Of a DNA stretch of 64,000 nucleotides, positions 54,369 through 63,802 are shown piece by piece; position 1 is the stretch's first letter, and each line of letters begins with the position of its first letter. The DNA comes from Ignavibacterium sp. GTDB lineage: Bacteria; Bacteroidota; Ignavibacteria; Ignavibacteriales; Ignavibacteriaceae. The notes beneath the pieces were generated by a model. The model was not told the DNA's origin. It saw nothing but the letters and a program-made list of their open reading frames with translations, and did no database searches. A program made the position numbers and the translations under genes. The DNA is taken from assembly GCA_032027145.1 (NCBI GenBank), contig JAVSMP010000001.1:2113116-2177115 (forward strand). Direction: 5' to 3'.

Positions 54369-56201
54369 ATGTGTGGAATTGTTGGTTATGTGGGCAGTAA
54401 GAATTGTGTCCCAATCTTAATTAACGGATTAAAAAGACTTGAGTACCGCGGATACGACTCTGCTGGTATTGGTATTGTTAACCATAATTCTATAACTATC
54501 GTCAAAAACAAAGGGAAAGTTAGTCTGCTTGAACAAAAGGTTGATAAGTTAGATCTGGGATCAGAAATTGGACTTGGGCATACAAGATGGGCAACGCATG
54601 GTATCCCAAATGAATTGAATGCACACCCGCACTCGAATGAAGATCAGACAATTTTTTTAATCCATAATGGAATAATTGAAAACTATCAGGTACTTAAAAA
54701 AGGGCTGCAGTCTTTTGGCTATGAGTTTAAAAGCGAAACTGATTCTGAAGTATTAGTACATCTGATAGATAGTTTTACAAAGCGCGGTCACGATATAACT
54801 AAATCTGTTCAACTTGCACTTCACGAAGTTGAGGGGACTTATGGATTGGCTGTAATCTCATCTAAAGAACCTGATAAAATAATTGCTGCCCGAAAAGGCT
54901 CTCCTTTGGTTGTTGGTATTGGAGATAATGAAAATTTTTTAGCATCTGATGTTTCGGCTATACTTTCTTATACTAAACAAATTGTATATCTGGAAGATGG
55001 TGAAATTGCTGTTATCAAAAAAAATGAGTTTACAGCTAAAACAGCCTTTGATAATGAAATTGAAAAAGAAATACATGAAATCTCTATGACACTTGATGAG
55101 ATTGACCGGGGCGGCTATGCTCATTTTATGTTAAAAGAGATAATGGAACAACCGGAAGCTTTGCGCAATTCAATTAGAGGAAGAATTATTGATGAAGATG
55201 GTAGGGCAATTTTAGGCGGATTGAGAGATGTAGTTGATAAACTTGCGGATTCTAAAAGAATTATTCTTACAGCCTGTGGCACATCCTGGCATGCAGGATT
55301 AGTTGGTGAGTATATGTTTGAACAATTTTGCAGGGTTCCAACAGAAGTTGAATATGCTTCCGAATTCAGATATCGTAATCCTGTTATTGAAAAAGAAGAC
55401 GCAGTATTTTTCATCTCTCAAAGCGGTGAAACAGCTGATACTTTAGCTGCATTAAAAGAAGCAAAAATTAAAGGAGCATTAGTTTTAGGAATTTGCAATG
55501 TTGTAGGCAGTTCAATAGCAAGAGAAACTCAAGCCGGTGTTTATACACATGCCGGTCCAGAAATTGGCGTAGCTTCTACAAAAGCATTTACTACACAATT
55601 GACAGTATTAGCCTTAATTTCTCTTTTAATTGCACGAAAGAAAAATTTGAGTAAAGTTGATGGACAGCAGATTGCAAGTGAATTAAAACTTATACCAGAA
55701 AAGGTGGAAGAAATTTTAAAGTTAAATCTGCAAATTGAAAAGATAGCTGAAGAATTTAAGGATGCATCAAACTTTCTTTATCTTGGCAGAGGATACAATT
55801 TTCCGGTTGCATTGGAAGGTGCACTGAAATTAAAAGAAATTTCCTATATCCATGCTGAAGGTTATCCGGCAGCGGAAATGAAGCATGGACCAATTGCGTT
55901 GATTGATGAAAATATGCCAGTTGTATTCATTGCCCCCAAAGACTCAACTTATGAAAAGATTGTCAGTAATATTCAGGAAGTAAAAGCAAGAGGTGGTAGA
56001 ATAATTTCAATTATTACTGAAGAAGATGAGCATATAAATAAATTAGTTGATTATAAAATTAAAATTCCAAGTACTATTAGAATGCTAATGCCAATCCTTA
56101 CTGTCATTCCTCTTCAATTATTAGCCTACCATATTGCAGTTAAAAAAGGATTAAATGTAGATCAACCAAGAAATCTTGCAAAAAGTGTAACAGTTGAATA
56201 G
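54369..56201 (+). CDS. glmS: Glutamine-fructose-6-phosphate aminotransferase (isomerizing)
   Basis: Makes glucosamine 6-phosphate from fructose 6-phosphate and glutamine, the entry to UDP-GlcNAc, peptidoglycan and amino-sugar synthesis. The 610-residue protein starts MCGIVGYVG with the glutaminase nucleophile Cys2. It has RLEYRGYDSAGI, LGHTRWATHG and NGIIENY, then two SIS domains with ILTACGTSWHAGLVGEYMFE and SQSGETADTLAAL, and ends QPRNLAKSVTVE. Normal length. AAGGAG ribosome site 12 bases upstream of the ATG. No glmS ribozyme fits in the 41-base spacer. Placement after the polysaccharide locus suits precursor supply. Confidence 0.97.
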   Translation: MCGIVGYVGSKNCVPILINGLKRLEYRGYDSAGIGIVNHNSITIVKNKGKVSLLEQKVDKLDLGSEIGLGHTRWATHGIPNELNAHPHSNEDQTIFLIHNGIIENYQVLKKGLQSFGYEFKSETDSEVLVHLIDSFTKRGHDITKSVQLALHEVEGTYGLAVISSKEPDKIIAARKGSPLVVGIGDNENFLASDVSAILSYTKQIVYLEDGEIAVIKKNEFTAKTAFDNEIEKEIHEISMTLDEIDRGGYAHFMLKEIMEQPEALRNSIRGRIIDEDGRAILGGLRDVVDKLADSKRIILTACGTSWHAGLVGEYMFEQFCRVPTEVEYASEFRYRNPVIEKEDAVFFISQSGETADTLAALKEAKIKGALVLGICNVVGSSIARETQAGVYTHAGPEIGVASTKAFTTQLTVLALISLLIARKKNLSKVDGQQIASELKLIPEKVEEILKLNLQIEKIAEEFKDASNFLYLGRGYNFPVALEGALKLKEISYIHAEGYPAAEMKHGPIALIDENMPVVFIAPKDSTYEKIVSNIQEVKARGGRIISIITEEDEHINKLVDYKIKIPSTIRMLMPILTVIPLQLLAYHIAVKKGLNVDQPRNLAKSVTVE

Positions 56202-56217
56202 AATATTTGAGATATTT

Positions 56218-56248
56218 TTTGTGATTTTGCAGATTTTCCATATTTTTA
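56218..56248 (+). promoter_or_regulatory. Promoter of tRNA-Phe
   Basis: TTTG (56218-56221), 19 bases, TATTTTTA (56241-56248): one mismatch from the TAnnTTTG consensus, at the last base. The predicted transcript start is 10-16 bases before the tRNA. Confidence 0.5.
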
Positions 56249-56264
56249 CGCCACTAATTTTTAA

Positions 56265-56337
56265 GGGCAGGTAGCTCAGTCGGTAGAGCAAAGGACTGAA
56301 AATCCTTGTGTCGGCGGTTCAATTCCGTCCCTGCCCA
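56265..56337 (+). tRNA. tRNA-Phe (GAA)
   Basis: A 73-nt cloverleaf. The acceptor stem GGGCAGG (56265-56271) pairs with CCTGCCC (56330-56336), with discriminator A at 56337. D arm GCTC/GAGC, anticodon stem AAGGA/TCCTT with loop CTGAAAA, anticodon GAA (Phe), and T arm GGCGG/CCGTC with loop TTCAATT. The CCA end is not encoded. Confidence 0.97.
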
Positions 56338-56419
56338 CATCTTATAATTGAGAATTATTATCACTCCAGATCTAATGATTATTATTTGTTAGACTTTTAT
56401 ACTCTGAAAATGGTTAAGG

Positions 56420-57907
56420 ATGTTTGAAAGAGTTTTTGAAAGTATTAAAAAAGATAAGAATCTGATTTTTATTCCTTTTCTCACGTTCTTTGTTAGGGCA
56501 ATTATATTTTATTTTATTCCTAACACCTATGAAGACGCTTTTATAACATTTAAATATTCTGAAAATCTTGCAAATGGCTTTGGGTTGGTTTATAACATTG
56601 GTGAAAAAGTATATGGAACAACGACACCATTTTTTGCAATAATACTTGCTTTCTTTAAATATTTTGGCATTTCTTGTATAATTTCTTCTTTGGTGATAAA
56701 CCTGATATCCGAAAGTATTACTTCTTTATTCGTGTATAAATATCTTAAGAACTATACAAATGAATTAATTTCATTTTTTATTACACTACTTTTCGTTTTT
56801 TCACCTTCAAATATTAGTTGGTCCATTCAAGGAATGGAAACCGCATTTTTCGGAATGTTAATAGCAGCTTCATTTTTTTCACTTTACAAAAAAAAGTTGT
56901 TTTTAGCTTTTCTCTTTGCATTTTTGAGTGCGATAACAAGAATTGATGGATTAAGTGTTGTATTTATTATTTTTCTTTTTTCGTTTATCGAGAATAAATT
57001 TTCTATCTTCAAGTTTTTCACTGTTCCATTTCTAATCTTTATAGCTTGGTTGATTTTCTTACAAATATATTTTGGTAATTTTCTCCCTAATTCAATGTTA
57101 GCAAAACTAATTTTATATTCAGGGCACAGTAAATCGATGCTTCCGAATTTAAGTGTTGTATTATCAAAGTATTTTTTATCAGGTTATTATTCGAGCGCTC
57201 TTATTACTGTTCTTTTTATTACTGGAATTTACTTTACTTTAAAAAAAAGAATCAAACTTTTACCTATGATAGCTTGGTTCTTTATCTATTATTCTGCCTT
57301 GATAATATCTAAAACACAAATACATGGCTGGTATTTAATTCCACCTTTATTTGTTTTTCTTATTGTTTCAGGAATTGGAATTTTTTCTATATATAACATT
57401 TTGTTAAAAAACTTTTCCAGATATCAAAAACTATTGAATGCTTTTGTTGTTGTATTTGTTATTTTATCTTCTGCGTTTGCTCTGAAGTTGAAGATAGAGC
57501 AAATGAACTTTGAATTAAGCTATGAAGAAACTGTTAGGATACCTATTGGAAAATATCTTAATAAATATACACCAATAAGTTCTACTGTATTTTTAGAACC
57601 GATAGGAGTTATCGGATATTATTCAAATAGATACATATATGACGATAGTGCTCTGATCAGTCCAATATTTTTAGAAATAAATCGTCTTACATACAACGCA
57701 TCTTCAGTTTATAAGAAAATTGAGTTGGTAAAACCTGATTATTTGGTTCTTCGTAATAGAGACCTTGAGGATTTTTACACCTCAACAAATCTCCTCAAAG
57801 AATATGAAAAGATTAAGAGTTTTAAAGATACCGTGTGGTTTAAAGAAAATTCTCCCCTTAGTATGACTATTTTTGAAAGAATTATTAAAAATAACCAAGC
57901 TAATTAA
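56420..57907 (+). CDS. Polytopic GT-C-type glycosyltransferase/membrane protein
   Basis: 495 residues, about ten to eleven membrane helices. The first periplasmic loop reads YEDAFITFKYSENLANGFGL then VYNIGEKVYGTTTPFFAII, a form shared by GT-C enzymes that use polyprenyl-phosphate sugars (acidic E-D followed by an F-x-Y-x-x-N-L segment). Later landmarks are ITRIDGL, GNFLPNSMLAK and HGWYLIPPLFVFLI. The soluble C-terminal part (from about 370) is periplasmic and ends SPLSMTIFERI. Neither the sugar nor the acceptor can be read. It is single, between tRNA-Phe and purC; it might modify the surface polysaccharide made nearby. Confidence 0.75.
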   Translation: MFERVFESIKKDKNLIFIPFLTFFVRAIIFYFIPNTYEDAFITFKYSENLANGFGLVYNIGEKVYGTTTPFFAIILAFFKYFGISCIISSLVINLISESITSLFVYKYLKNYTNELISFFITLLFVFSPSNISWSIQGMETAFFGMLIAASFFSLYKKKLFLAFLFAFLSAITRIDGLSVVFIIFLFSFIENKFSIFKFFTVPFLIFIAWLIFLQIYFGNFLPNSMLAKLILYSGHSKSMLPNLSVVLSKYFLSGYYSSALITVLFITGIYFTLKKRIKLLPMIAWFFIYYSALIISKTQIHGWYLIPPLFVFLIVSGIGIFSIYNILLKNFSRYQKLLNAFVVVFVILSSAFALKLKIEQMNFELSYEETVRIPIGKYLNKYTPISSTVFLEPIGVIGYYSNRYIYDDSALISPIFLEINRLTYNASSVYKKIELVKPDYLVLRNRDLEDFYTSTNLLKEYEKIKSFKDTVWFKENSPLSMTIFERIIKNNQAN

Positions 57908-58044
57908 TTGAATTTTCTGTTTTATAGTAAATAACCTTTTGTACTTATTTTATCTATATTCTATTGTTCCTTAAAAAAGCTAATAACTGATTGATAAGTT
58001 CTTACTACCTACATATATTTATCTATCAATTACAATGGATTTAA

Positions 58045-58938
58045 ATGAAAGATAATGTAATCCTCGAAACAAATTTCCCTAACCTAAAGTTCTTTAAAAA
58101 AGGTAAAGTTAGAGACCTTTATGATTTAGGTGATTATTATTTAATAGTTTCAACAGATCGTTTGTCTGCATTTGATGTGATAATGGCACAGGGAATTCCT
58201 TTTAAGGGAAAAGTACTTAACAGGATTTCTGAGTTTTGGTTTAATCATACCAAACAAATTATTAAAAACCATCTTATAACTACTGATGTAAATAAATTTC
58301 CTGATGAATGTCTTCAGTATTCTGATGTTCTTAAAGGCAGAAGTATGCTTGTTAAGAAAACACATATAATTCCAATTGAGAGTGTAGTCAGAGGTTATAT
58401 CACAGGCTCCGGCTGGGCAGATTACAAAAAATCCGGTGAAGTATGTGGAATTAAATTACCCGAAGGAATGGTAGAATCAGAAAAATTTTCAGAACCGCTA
58501 TTTACTCCTTCAACCAAAGCTGAAATTGGCTTACACGATGAAAATATTTCAGAACAAAAGGCTGTGGAAATTGCTGGTGCTGATACAATAAAGTTTATCA
58601 AAGAAAAGACGATTGAGATTTATAAAAGTGCTGTTAATTTTGCCCTTGGTAAAGGTATTATAATTGCCGATACGAAAATGGAATTTGGAAGAGTTGGAAA
58701 TGAAATAATCTTGGTGGATGAGTTATTAACTCCCGATTCTTCAAGATTCTGGCCTTTGGATAAATATGAAAAGGGAAAATCACAGGAAAGTTTTGATAAA
58801 CAATTTGTACGTGATCATTTGGTATCAGTTAAATTTAATAAACAACCACCGCCGCCGATGCTGCCACAAGTTATTATAAATAAAACAAGTGAAAAATATC
58901 TGGAAGCACTTAAAATGCTTACTGGTGAAAGTTTGTGA
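58045..58938 (+). CDS. purC: Phosphoribosylaminoimidazole-succinocarboxamide synthase (SAICAR synthetase)
   Basis: Step eight of purine synthesis, ligating aspartate to CAIR with ATP. The 297-residue protein is of the long, yeast-like type. All motifs are intact: KGKVRDLYDLGDYYLIVSTD, RLSAFDVIMAQGIPFKG, SVVRGYITGSGWADYKKSG, FTPSTKAEIGLHDENI, TKMEFGR and LVDELLTPDSSRFW. It heads an eight-gene run with 0-12 bp spacing or overlaps. The degenerate PurC-like protein of 28047-28724 belongs to the short-type branch and differs in exactly these positions, so this is the functional enzyme. Confidence 0.97.
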   Translation: MKDNVILETNFPNLKFFKKGKVRDLYDLGDYYLIVSTDRLSAFDVIMAQGIPFKGKVLNRISEFWFNHTKQIIKNHLITTDVNKFPDECLQYSDVLKGRSMLVKKTHIIPIESVVRGYITGSGWADYKKSGEVCGIKLPEGMVESEKFSEPLFTPSTKAEIGLHDENISEQKAVEIAGADTIKFIKEKTIEIYKSAVNFALGKGIIIADTKMEFGRVGNEIILVDELLTPDSSRFWPLDKYEKGKSQESFDKQFVRDHLVSVKFNKQPPPPMLPQVIINKTSEKYLEALKMLTGESL

Positions 58939-59253
58939 ATGCAGCCTAAAAAAATAAAATTAATTGATGGAACTAATCTGAAGATTCTTTGGAGTGATGG
59001 AGTTGAAGAATCTTTAAGTTTAAAAGAATTAAGGAAACACTGTCCTTGTGCTACTTGTACTGCGGAAAGAGATAAACAAGGGAAAAAATTTATACCATTG
59101 TATGTTGAAAATCAGGTGAGTGTCAGATCTATCAGCCAGGTAGGAAATTATGCAATTCAAATAAGATGGCAGGATGGGCATGATACAGGAATTTATGAGT
59201 ACAAATTTTTAAGAAGTTTTAACTCTGCTGGAGCAAGATATGACTCTGCCTAA
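58939..59253 (+). CDS. DUF971 domain protein
   Basis: 104-residue protein of the DUF971 family, known also as the N-terminal domain of gamma-butyrobetaine hydroxylases. It starts MQPKKIKLIDGTNLKILWSD; then LRKHCPCATCTAERDKQGKK has the conserved Cys-rich motif CPCATC, which could bind a metal or Fe-S cluster, and a final W-x-D-G-H-D-T-G-I-Y segment is also conserved. No enzymatic activity is known. It begins immediately after the purC stop and overlaps pgsA by 14 bases. Confidence 0.88.
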   Translation: MQPKKIKLIDGTNLKILWSDGVEESLSLKELRKHCPCATCTAERDKQGKKFIPLYVENQVSVRSISQVGNYAIQIRWQDGHDTGIYEYKFLRSFNSAGARYDSA

Positions 59254-59845
59254 TCAACTAACAATATTAAGAATCATATTAACACCAGTGTTCTTATTTT
59301 TTTTTCTTTCAGATGATAGCACTTATATTCAAATTTCTTTGGGGATATATATAATCGCTGCTCTTACTGATTGGTATGATGGATGGCTTGCAAGAAAATT
59401 TAATTATATAACTGAATGGGGAAAATTTTGGGATCCGCTTGCAGATAAGATTTTAACATCTGCTGCATTCATTGGATTTGTTTTAGTTGGCTTTTTGCAA
59501 TTATGGATGGTGGTCCTGGTAATTATTAGAGATTTATTGATAACGTTATTAAGAATATATGCTGAAAACCGAGGCTATAATTTTGTTACAAGCTATTATG
59601 CAAAATGGAAAACTGTATTTCAAATGGTGTTCCTTTATTATCTGCTTCTTCTTTATGTTGGATTACATACTACACAGATTGTGAATGATTATCAGGATCT
59701 TCTTAAAATCCTTTCAAATCATAAATTTATCTATTCTACAATGCTGATAATCACTGTTATTACTGTTCATTCAGGTGTATCTTACATAGTGAAAAACAAA
59801 CACTTAATTGCAAAGTTATTTAATGAAACCAATAAACTTGTTTGA
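59240..59845 (+). CDS. pgsA: CDP-diacylglycerol-glycerol-3-phosphate 3-phosphatidyltransferase
   Basis: Makes phosphatidylglycerol phosphate in the membrane. The 201-residue protein starts MTLPNQLTILRIILTPVFLF, typical for PgsA, and has the CDP-alcohol phosphotransferase motif in DWYDGWLARKFNYITEWGKF followed by WDPLADKILT. Six helices are expected. pgpA, which dephosphorylates its product, overlaps it by 23 bases, so the two steps to phosphatidylglycerol are coupled. Confidence 0.95.
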   Translation: MTLPNQLTILRIILTPVFLFFFLSDDSTYIQISLGIYIIAALTDWYDGWLARKFNYITEWGKFWDPLADKILTSAAFIGFVLVGFLQLWMVVLVIIRDLLITLLRIYAENRGYNFVTSYYAKWKTVFQMVFLYYLLLLYVGLHTTQIVNDYQDLLKILSNHKFIYSTMLIITVITVHSGVSYIVKNKHLIAKLFNETNKLV

Positions 59846-60281
59846 AAAAATTGTTGGTTCAGGTTTGTATACCGGTTATGTCCCATTTGCTTCAGGAACT
59901 TTTGGAAGCATAGTTGCTGTCCTGTTTTATCTTATTCCAGGTTTTGAAAATTATTATGTTATTATTCCGTCAATAATAGTTTTATTTATTTATGGTATCT
60001 ATGTTTCAGGCAAATTTGAAAAACAATATGGTAAAGACCCTTCTCAATGTACAGTAGATGAAATTGTCGGTACCTGGATTTCATTTACTTTACTTCCCAA
60101 AAAAATACTAGTAATTGTGTTTGCATTTTTCTTATGGCGTTTATTAGATATCGTTAAACCTTTTCCTGCCAGAAATTCTGAAAAATTATCCGGAGGTTTG
60201 GGAATTATGTTAGACGATGTTATTTCAGGTATTTATACTCTAATAATTATTCATTTAACTGTTTACTTTGGAGTACTATAA
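59823..60281 (+). CDS. pgpA: Phosphatidylglycerophosphatase A
   Basis: Removes phosphate from phosphatidylglycerol phosphate. 152 residues from ATG 59823; a TTG five codons upstream is less likely. GLYTGYVPFASGTFGSIVAV near residues 14-33 and CTVDEIVGTWISF near 76-88 (acidic D-E) are PgpA hallmarks, as are KPFPARNSEKLSGGLGIMLDD near 115-135. The protein has three to four membrane helices. It starts inside pgsA; cinA follows 2 bases after its stop. Confidence 0.94.
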   Translation: MKPINLFEKIVGSGLYTGYVPFASGTFGSIVAVLFYLIPGFENYYVIIPSIIVLFIYGIYVSGKFEKQYGKDPSQCTVDEIVGTWISFTLLPKKILVIVFAFFLWRLLDIVKPFPARNSEKLSGGLGIMLDDVISGIYTLIIIHLTVYFGVL

Positions 60282-60283
60282 AA

Positions 60284-61540
60284 ATGAAAGCTTATTTAAT
60301 CTCAATTGGGGATGAATTATTAATTGGTCAAACTGTAAATTCAAATGCTGCCTTTATAGGCGCTCAGTTATCCGAAAATAATGTTTCAATTATTAAGTCA
60401 TCGGTAATCAGCGATGATATTAAAACAATTATTAATGAAATTAATCTTGCGGTATCCACTGCAGATTTAGTAATATGTACCGGCGGTCTTGGTCCCACAG
60501 TTGATGATGTAACCCGATCAGCAGTTGTTCAATATTTTAATACCGAATTAGTCTTCAATGAACAAGCCTTTGAAGATATTAAATCTATGTTTGAAAGAAG
60601 AGGCAGGGAATTAAAGGATGTTCATAAAGATCAGGCAATGGTTCCTAAAAACGCAATTATTATCAGAAATGAGAAAGGAACGGCACCTGGATATTGGATT
60701 GAAGAAAATAGTAAGATCATAATTGTAATGCCCGGTGTACCTTATGAAATGAAGGCAATGGTTACAAATTTTATTATTCCAAAACTGGTTGATTATATTG
60801 GTAAACCAAATGAATACATTAAGAAAATTACACTTCAAACTACTGGATTACCGGAATCTTCTTTGGCTGAAAGACTTGGAGATTTAAACGAACTGCTCGG
60901 TGAAGCCAAGCTGGCTTTTTTACCTAATCAATACGGTGTCAGACTTAGAGTAACCGTTAAATCAACTGAAGAAGAAATTGCAAATAATTTACTTTCCGAA
61001 ATTGAGCAAAAGCTTAGAAGTAAAATTGGACGTTATGTTTATGGCAGAGGTGATGATACACTCGAAGAAGTTGTTGGAAGACTGTTAAAAGAGCGTGAAC
61101 TTAGAATTGCAACTGCTGAATCCTGCACCGGCGGCGGGTTGGGTGATAGAATAACCAATATCAGCGGAAGCAGCAAATATTATGAAAGAGGAGTAATAAC
61201 TTACAGCAATGCTGCTAAGGTTGAATTGCTAAAAGTTAATGAAGATATTATGGCTGAAAAAGGTGCAGTTTCGGCTGAAGTTGCAATGCAAATGGCTGAA
61301 GGTGTAAAATCTGTAAGCGGCTGTGATATAGGAATTTCTTTAACCGGAATTTTGGGACCTTTGGGAGGTGTAACCGGTAAACCTGTGGGAACTGTGTATA
61401 TCGGTTTTTGTGATGATAAACTGTGTACTGCAAAACGATTTCAGTTTGGTGAAGACAGAATTTTAAATAAAAACCGTGCAACACAAGCTGCACTCGAAAT
61501 GATTCGAAGAAGTTTACTTGGAATTCCATTTGATGAATAG
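60284..61540 (+). CDS. cinA: CinA: competence/damage-inducible protein, NMN deamidase type
   Basis: 418 residues with the two CinA domains. The N-terminal MoaB/COG1058-like part starts MKAYLISIGDELLIGQTVNS and contains LVICTGGLGPTVDDVT. The C-terminal NMN amidohydrolase domain has ATAESCTGGGLGDRITNISG with the conserved Ser-Cys-Thr-Gly-Gly motif, then SLTGILGPLGG, KPVGTVYIGF and a QAALEMIRR end. It recycles nicotinamide mononucleotide in NAD metabolism. Usual neighbour order cinA - thpR - recA is preserved. Confidence 0.95.
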   Translation: MKAYLISIGDELLIGQTVNSNAAFIGAQLSENNVSIIKSSVISDDIKTIINEINLAVSTADLVICTGGLGPTVDDVTRSAVVQYFNTELVFNEQAFEDIKSMFERRGRELKDVHKDQAMVPKNAIIIRNEKGTAPGYWIEENSKIIIVMPGVPYEMKAMVTNFIIPKLVDYIGKPNEYIKKITLQTTGLPESSLAERLGDLNELLGEAKLAFLPNQYGVRLRVTVKSTEEEIANNLLSEIEQKLRSKIGRYVYGRGDDTLEEVVGRLLKERELRIATAESCTGGGLGDRITNISGSSKYYERGVITYSNAAKVELLKVNEDIMAEKGAVSAEVAMQMAEGVKSVSGCDIGISLTGILGPLGGVTGKPVGTVYIGFCDDKLCTAKRFQFGEDRILNKNRATQAALEMIRRSLLGIPFDE

Positions 61541-62078
61541 ACTTTTTATTTCATTAAATATTCCCAATAATGTGATTGATAAGCTTACTGAATTAAAAAA
61601 TTTATGTTCAGATGAAAAAGAATTGAAATGGGAACCGAAAGAAAAACTTCATTTAACTTTGAGATTCATTGGAAATGTTGATCAGGAAAAGACTACTGAA
61701 TTGATAGACCGGTTAAAGATTATTAGTGATTGTTCGGCTATTAAATGCTCTCTTGAAAAATTTGATTTCTTTTTCAGAGATTCTGTTCCATCAATTCTAT
61801 GGGCTGGATTAAAAATTGATGAAACTATAATAAAGGTGATCAGACAAATAGATGGTGTTCTTGAAAATCTTTCCATCAGTTTTGATAAAAAGAAATTTAT
61901 GCCACATATTACATTAATCAGATTTAGAAAAGATCCTGGAATTAACTTTGTTAACACATTCAAAAACTTTAGTTTTGAACCAATTGTATTTCAGGCGAAT
62001 TCAATTACACTTTTTAACAGTGTCTTAAAACCAAAAGGCTCTGTTTATTATGAAATGAAAAAATACTTTTTAAAATAA
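61533..62078 (+). CDS. thpR: RNA 2',3'-cyclic phosphodiesterase
   Basis: 181 residues from ATG 61533, overlapping the cinA stop by 8 bases; TTG 61518 is the alternative. Two-histidine (2H) phosphoesterase motifs are HLTLRFIG near residue 37 and HITLIRF near residue 125, both needed for 2',3'-cyclic phosphate hydrolysis. Start [18 protein letters not shown] and end [13 protein letters not shown] are typical (the family was once called LigT). The physiological role in bacteria is open. Confidence 0.93.
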   Translation: MNRLFISLNIPNNVIDKLTELKNLCSDEKELKWEPKEKLHLTLRFIGNVDQEKTTELIDRLKIISDCSAIKCSLEKFDFFFRDSVPSILWAGLKIDETIIKVIRQIDGVLENLSISFDKKKFMPHITLIRFRKDPGINFVNTFKNFSFEPIVFQANSITLFNSVLKPKGSVYYEMKKYFLK

Positions 62079-62089
62079 TTGGAGATAAT

Positions 62090-63148
62090 ATGGCTTCTGA
62101 CAGAGAACAAAAATTAAAAATTATAGATGACGCAATTGCCGGTATTGAAAAAACATACGGCAAAGGTGCAATTATGAAACTTGGCGATGGAGTTATCAGT
62201 GATATTGAAGCAATCCCAACGGGTGCACTTTCGTTGGATATTGCATTAGGAATTGGCGGAATTCCCAGAGGAAGAATTATTGAGATATATGGTCCCGAAT
62301 CAAGCGGAAAAACAACCCTTTGTTTGCATATCATTTCTGAAGCACAAAAAATGGGCGGACTTGCTGCTTTTATTGATGCCGAACATGCACTTGATGTTAA
62401 CTATGCAAAAAAATTAGGCGTTGATACTGCTAATCTATTAATATCACAACCTGATTATGGTGAACAAGCTCTTGAAATTGCTGATACATTGGTAAGAAGT
62501 AATGCACTTGATATTATTGTTATTGATTCTGTAGCGGCACTTGTACCGCGTTCTGAAATTGAGGGTGAAATGGGCGATGCTACTATGGCAGTTCAGGCAA
62601 GATTAATGTCGCAGGCATTAAGAAAATTAACCGGCGCAATTTCAAAATCAAAAACTTCAGTCGTTTTTATCAATCAGCTTAGAAGTAAAATTGGTGTAAT
62701 GTTTGGCAATCCCGAAACAACAACAGGAGGTAATGCATTAAAGTTTTATGCTTCTGTTAGAATTGATATTAGAAAGATTGCAGCAATTAAAGAAGGTGAT
62801 GAAGTAATTGGCAACAGAACAAAAGTAAAAATTGTAAAAAGTAAAGTTGCACCGCCGTTTAAACAAACTGAAATAGATATCTTGTATAATGAGGGTATAA
62901 GTAAAACAGGTGATGTTCTTGATCTTGCAACTGAATTAGGCATTATAAAAAAAGGCGGCGCCTGGTTTACTTATGGCGAAGAGAGAATTCAGGGAAGAGA
63001 ACAGTTCAGACAGAAATTAATTGAATTTCCTGATATGTACAAAAGTATTGAACGCGATATAAAACAAAAGCTTGGCATTCTTAAAGAACCAGCATCTGCT
63101 CAGACTGAAGAAAAAGCTGAGGATAAATCCAAAACAAAAAAGAAATAA
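62090..63148 (+). CDS. recA: Recombinase RecA
   Basis: Strand exchange and SOS co-protease. 352 residues. The N-terminal oligomerisation helix is followed by [20 protein letters not shown], the Walker [23 protein letters not shown], Walker [13 protein letters not shown] and [19 protein letters not shown]. The C-terminal domain ends in an acidic and Lys-rich tail. GGAGATAAT precedes the ATG. No clear LexA-type palindrome was recognised upstream, so transcription may come mainly from the purC promoter. Confidence 0.98.
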   Translation: MASDREQKLKIIDDAIAGIEKTYGKGAIMKLGDGVISDIEAIPTGALSLDIALGIGGIPRGRIIEIYGPESSGKTTLCLHIISEAQKMGGLAAFIDAEHALDVNYAKKLGVDTANLLISQPDYGEQALEIADTLVRSNALDIIVIDSVAALVPRSEIEGEMGDATMAVQARLMSQALRKLTGAISKSKTSVVFINQLRSKIGVMFGNPETTTGGNALKFYASVRIDIRKIAAIKEGDEVIGNRTKVKIVKSKVAPPFKQTEIDILYNEGISKTGDVLDLATELGIIKKGGAWFTYGEERIQGREQFRQKLIEFPDMYKSIERDIKQKLGILKEPASAQTEEKAEDKSKTKKK

Positions 63149-63160
63149 TAATTTAGATGT

Positions 63161-63802
63161 ATGAGGATTATCAGCATAAGAAAAAAGGATGATGAAAACG
63201 TAGTAATTAAATTTGATGATTCACAACAGCTGATTATATCAGTTGATACTTTATTTAAAAGCGGTCTTAAAAAAGATGATGAAATTTCTGAAGACCGCTT
63301 TGCTTTTTTAATTGAGAGTAATATATCCTATTATATCAAAAAGAAAGCCTTATCATTTTTAGCCAGAAGAGCACACACTGAAAAGGAGTTATTTTTAAAA
63401 CTTAAAGCTAAATCCTATGACGAAGGTTTAATCAAATCGGTTATTAAAGAACTTCGCAATCTGTCATTTATTGATGATAGAGAATTTGCTGTTCAGTTTG
63501 TAAATGAAAAATCTTTCAGGAATAAATGGGGCAGATTAAAAATCAAATCTGCATTAATAAGCCGGGGGATTAACCACAAAATTATTGACCAAGTGTTATC
63601 TGCCTCCAGGTTGAAAGAACTGGAATCACAACAAATAAATGAATTAGCAGTAAAAAAGTATTCTATCTTAAAAAAAAGAGAAACTGATGAAAAAAAAATA
63701 TTCCAAAAACTTATTTCTTTTCTGTTGAGTAAAGGTTACGATTATGATTCGGCATCAAATACTGTTAAAAAAATTATTAAAGCAGATATTATTGATTCTT
63801 AG
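63161..63802 (+). CDS. recX: RecX-family regulatory protein
   Basis: Modulates RecA filament stability. 213 residues; the three-helix repeats of the family are seen in KKALSFLARRAHTEKELFLK, FIDDREFAVQFVNEK and WGRLKIKSALISRGINHKII. It is 12 bp after recA, as usual. The 3' end runs 14 bases into a convergent Nudix gene. Confidence 0.92.
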   Translation: MRIISIRKKDDENVVIKFDDSQQLIISVDTLFKSGLKKDDEISEDRFAFLIESNISYYIKKKALSFLARRAHTEKELFLKLKAKSYDEGLIKSVIKELRNLSFIDDREFAVQFVNEKSFRNKWGRLKIKSALISRGINHKIIDQVLSASRLKELESQQINELAVKKYSILKKRETDEKKIFQKLISFLLSKGYDYDSASNTVKKIIKADIIDS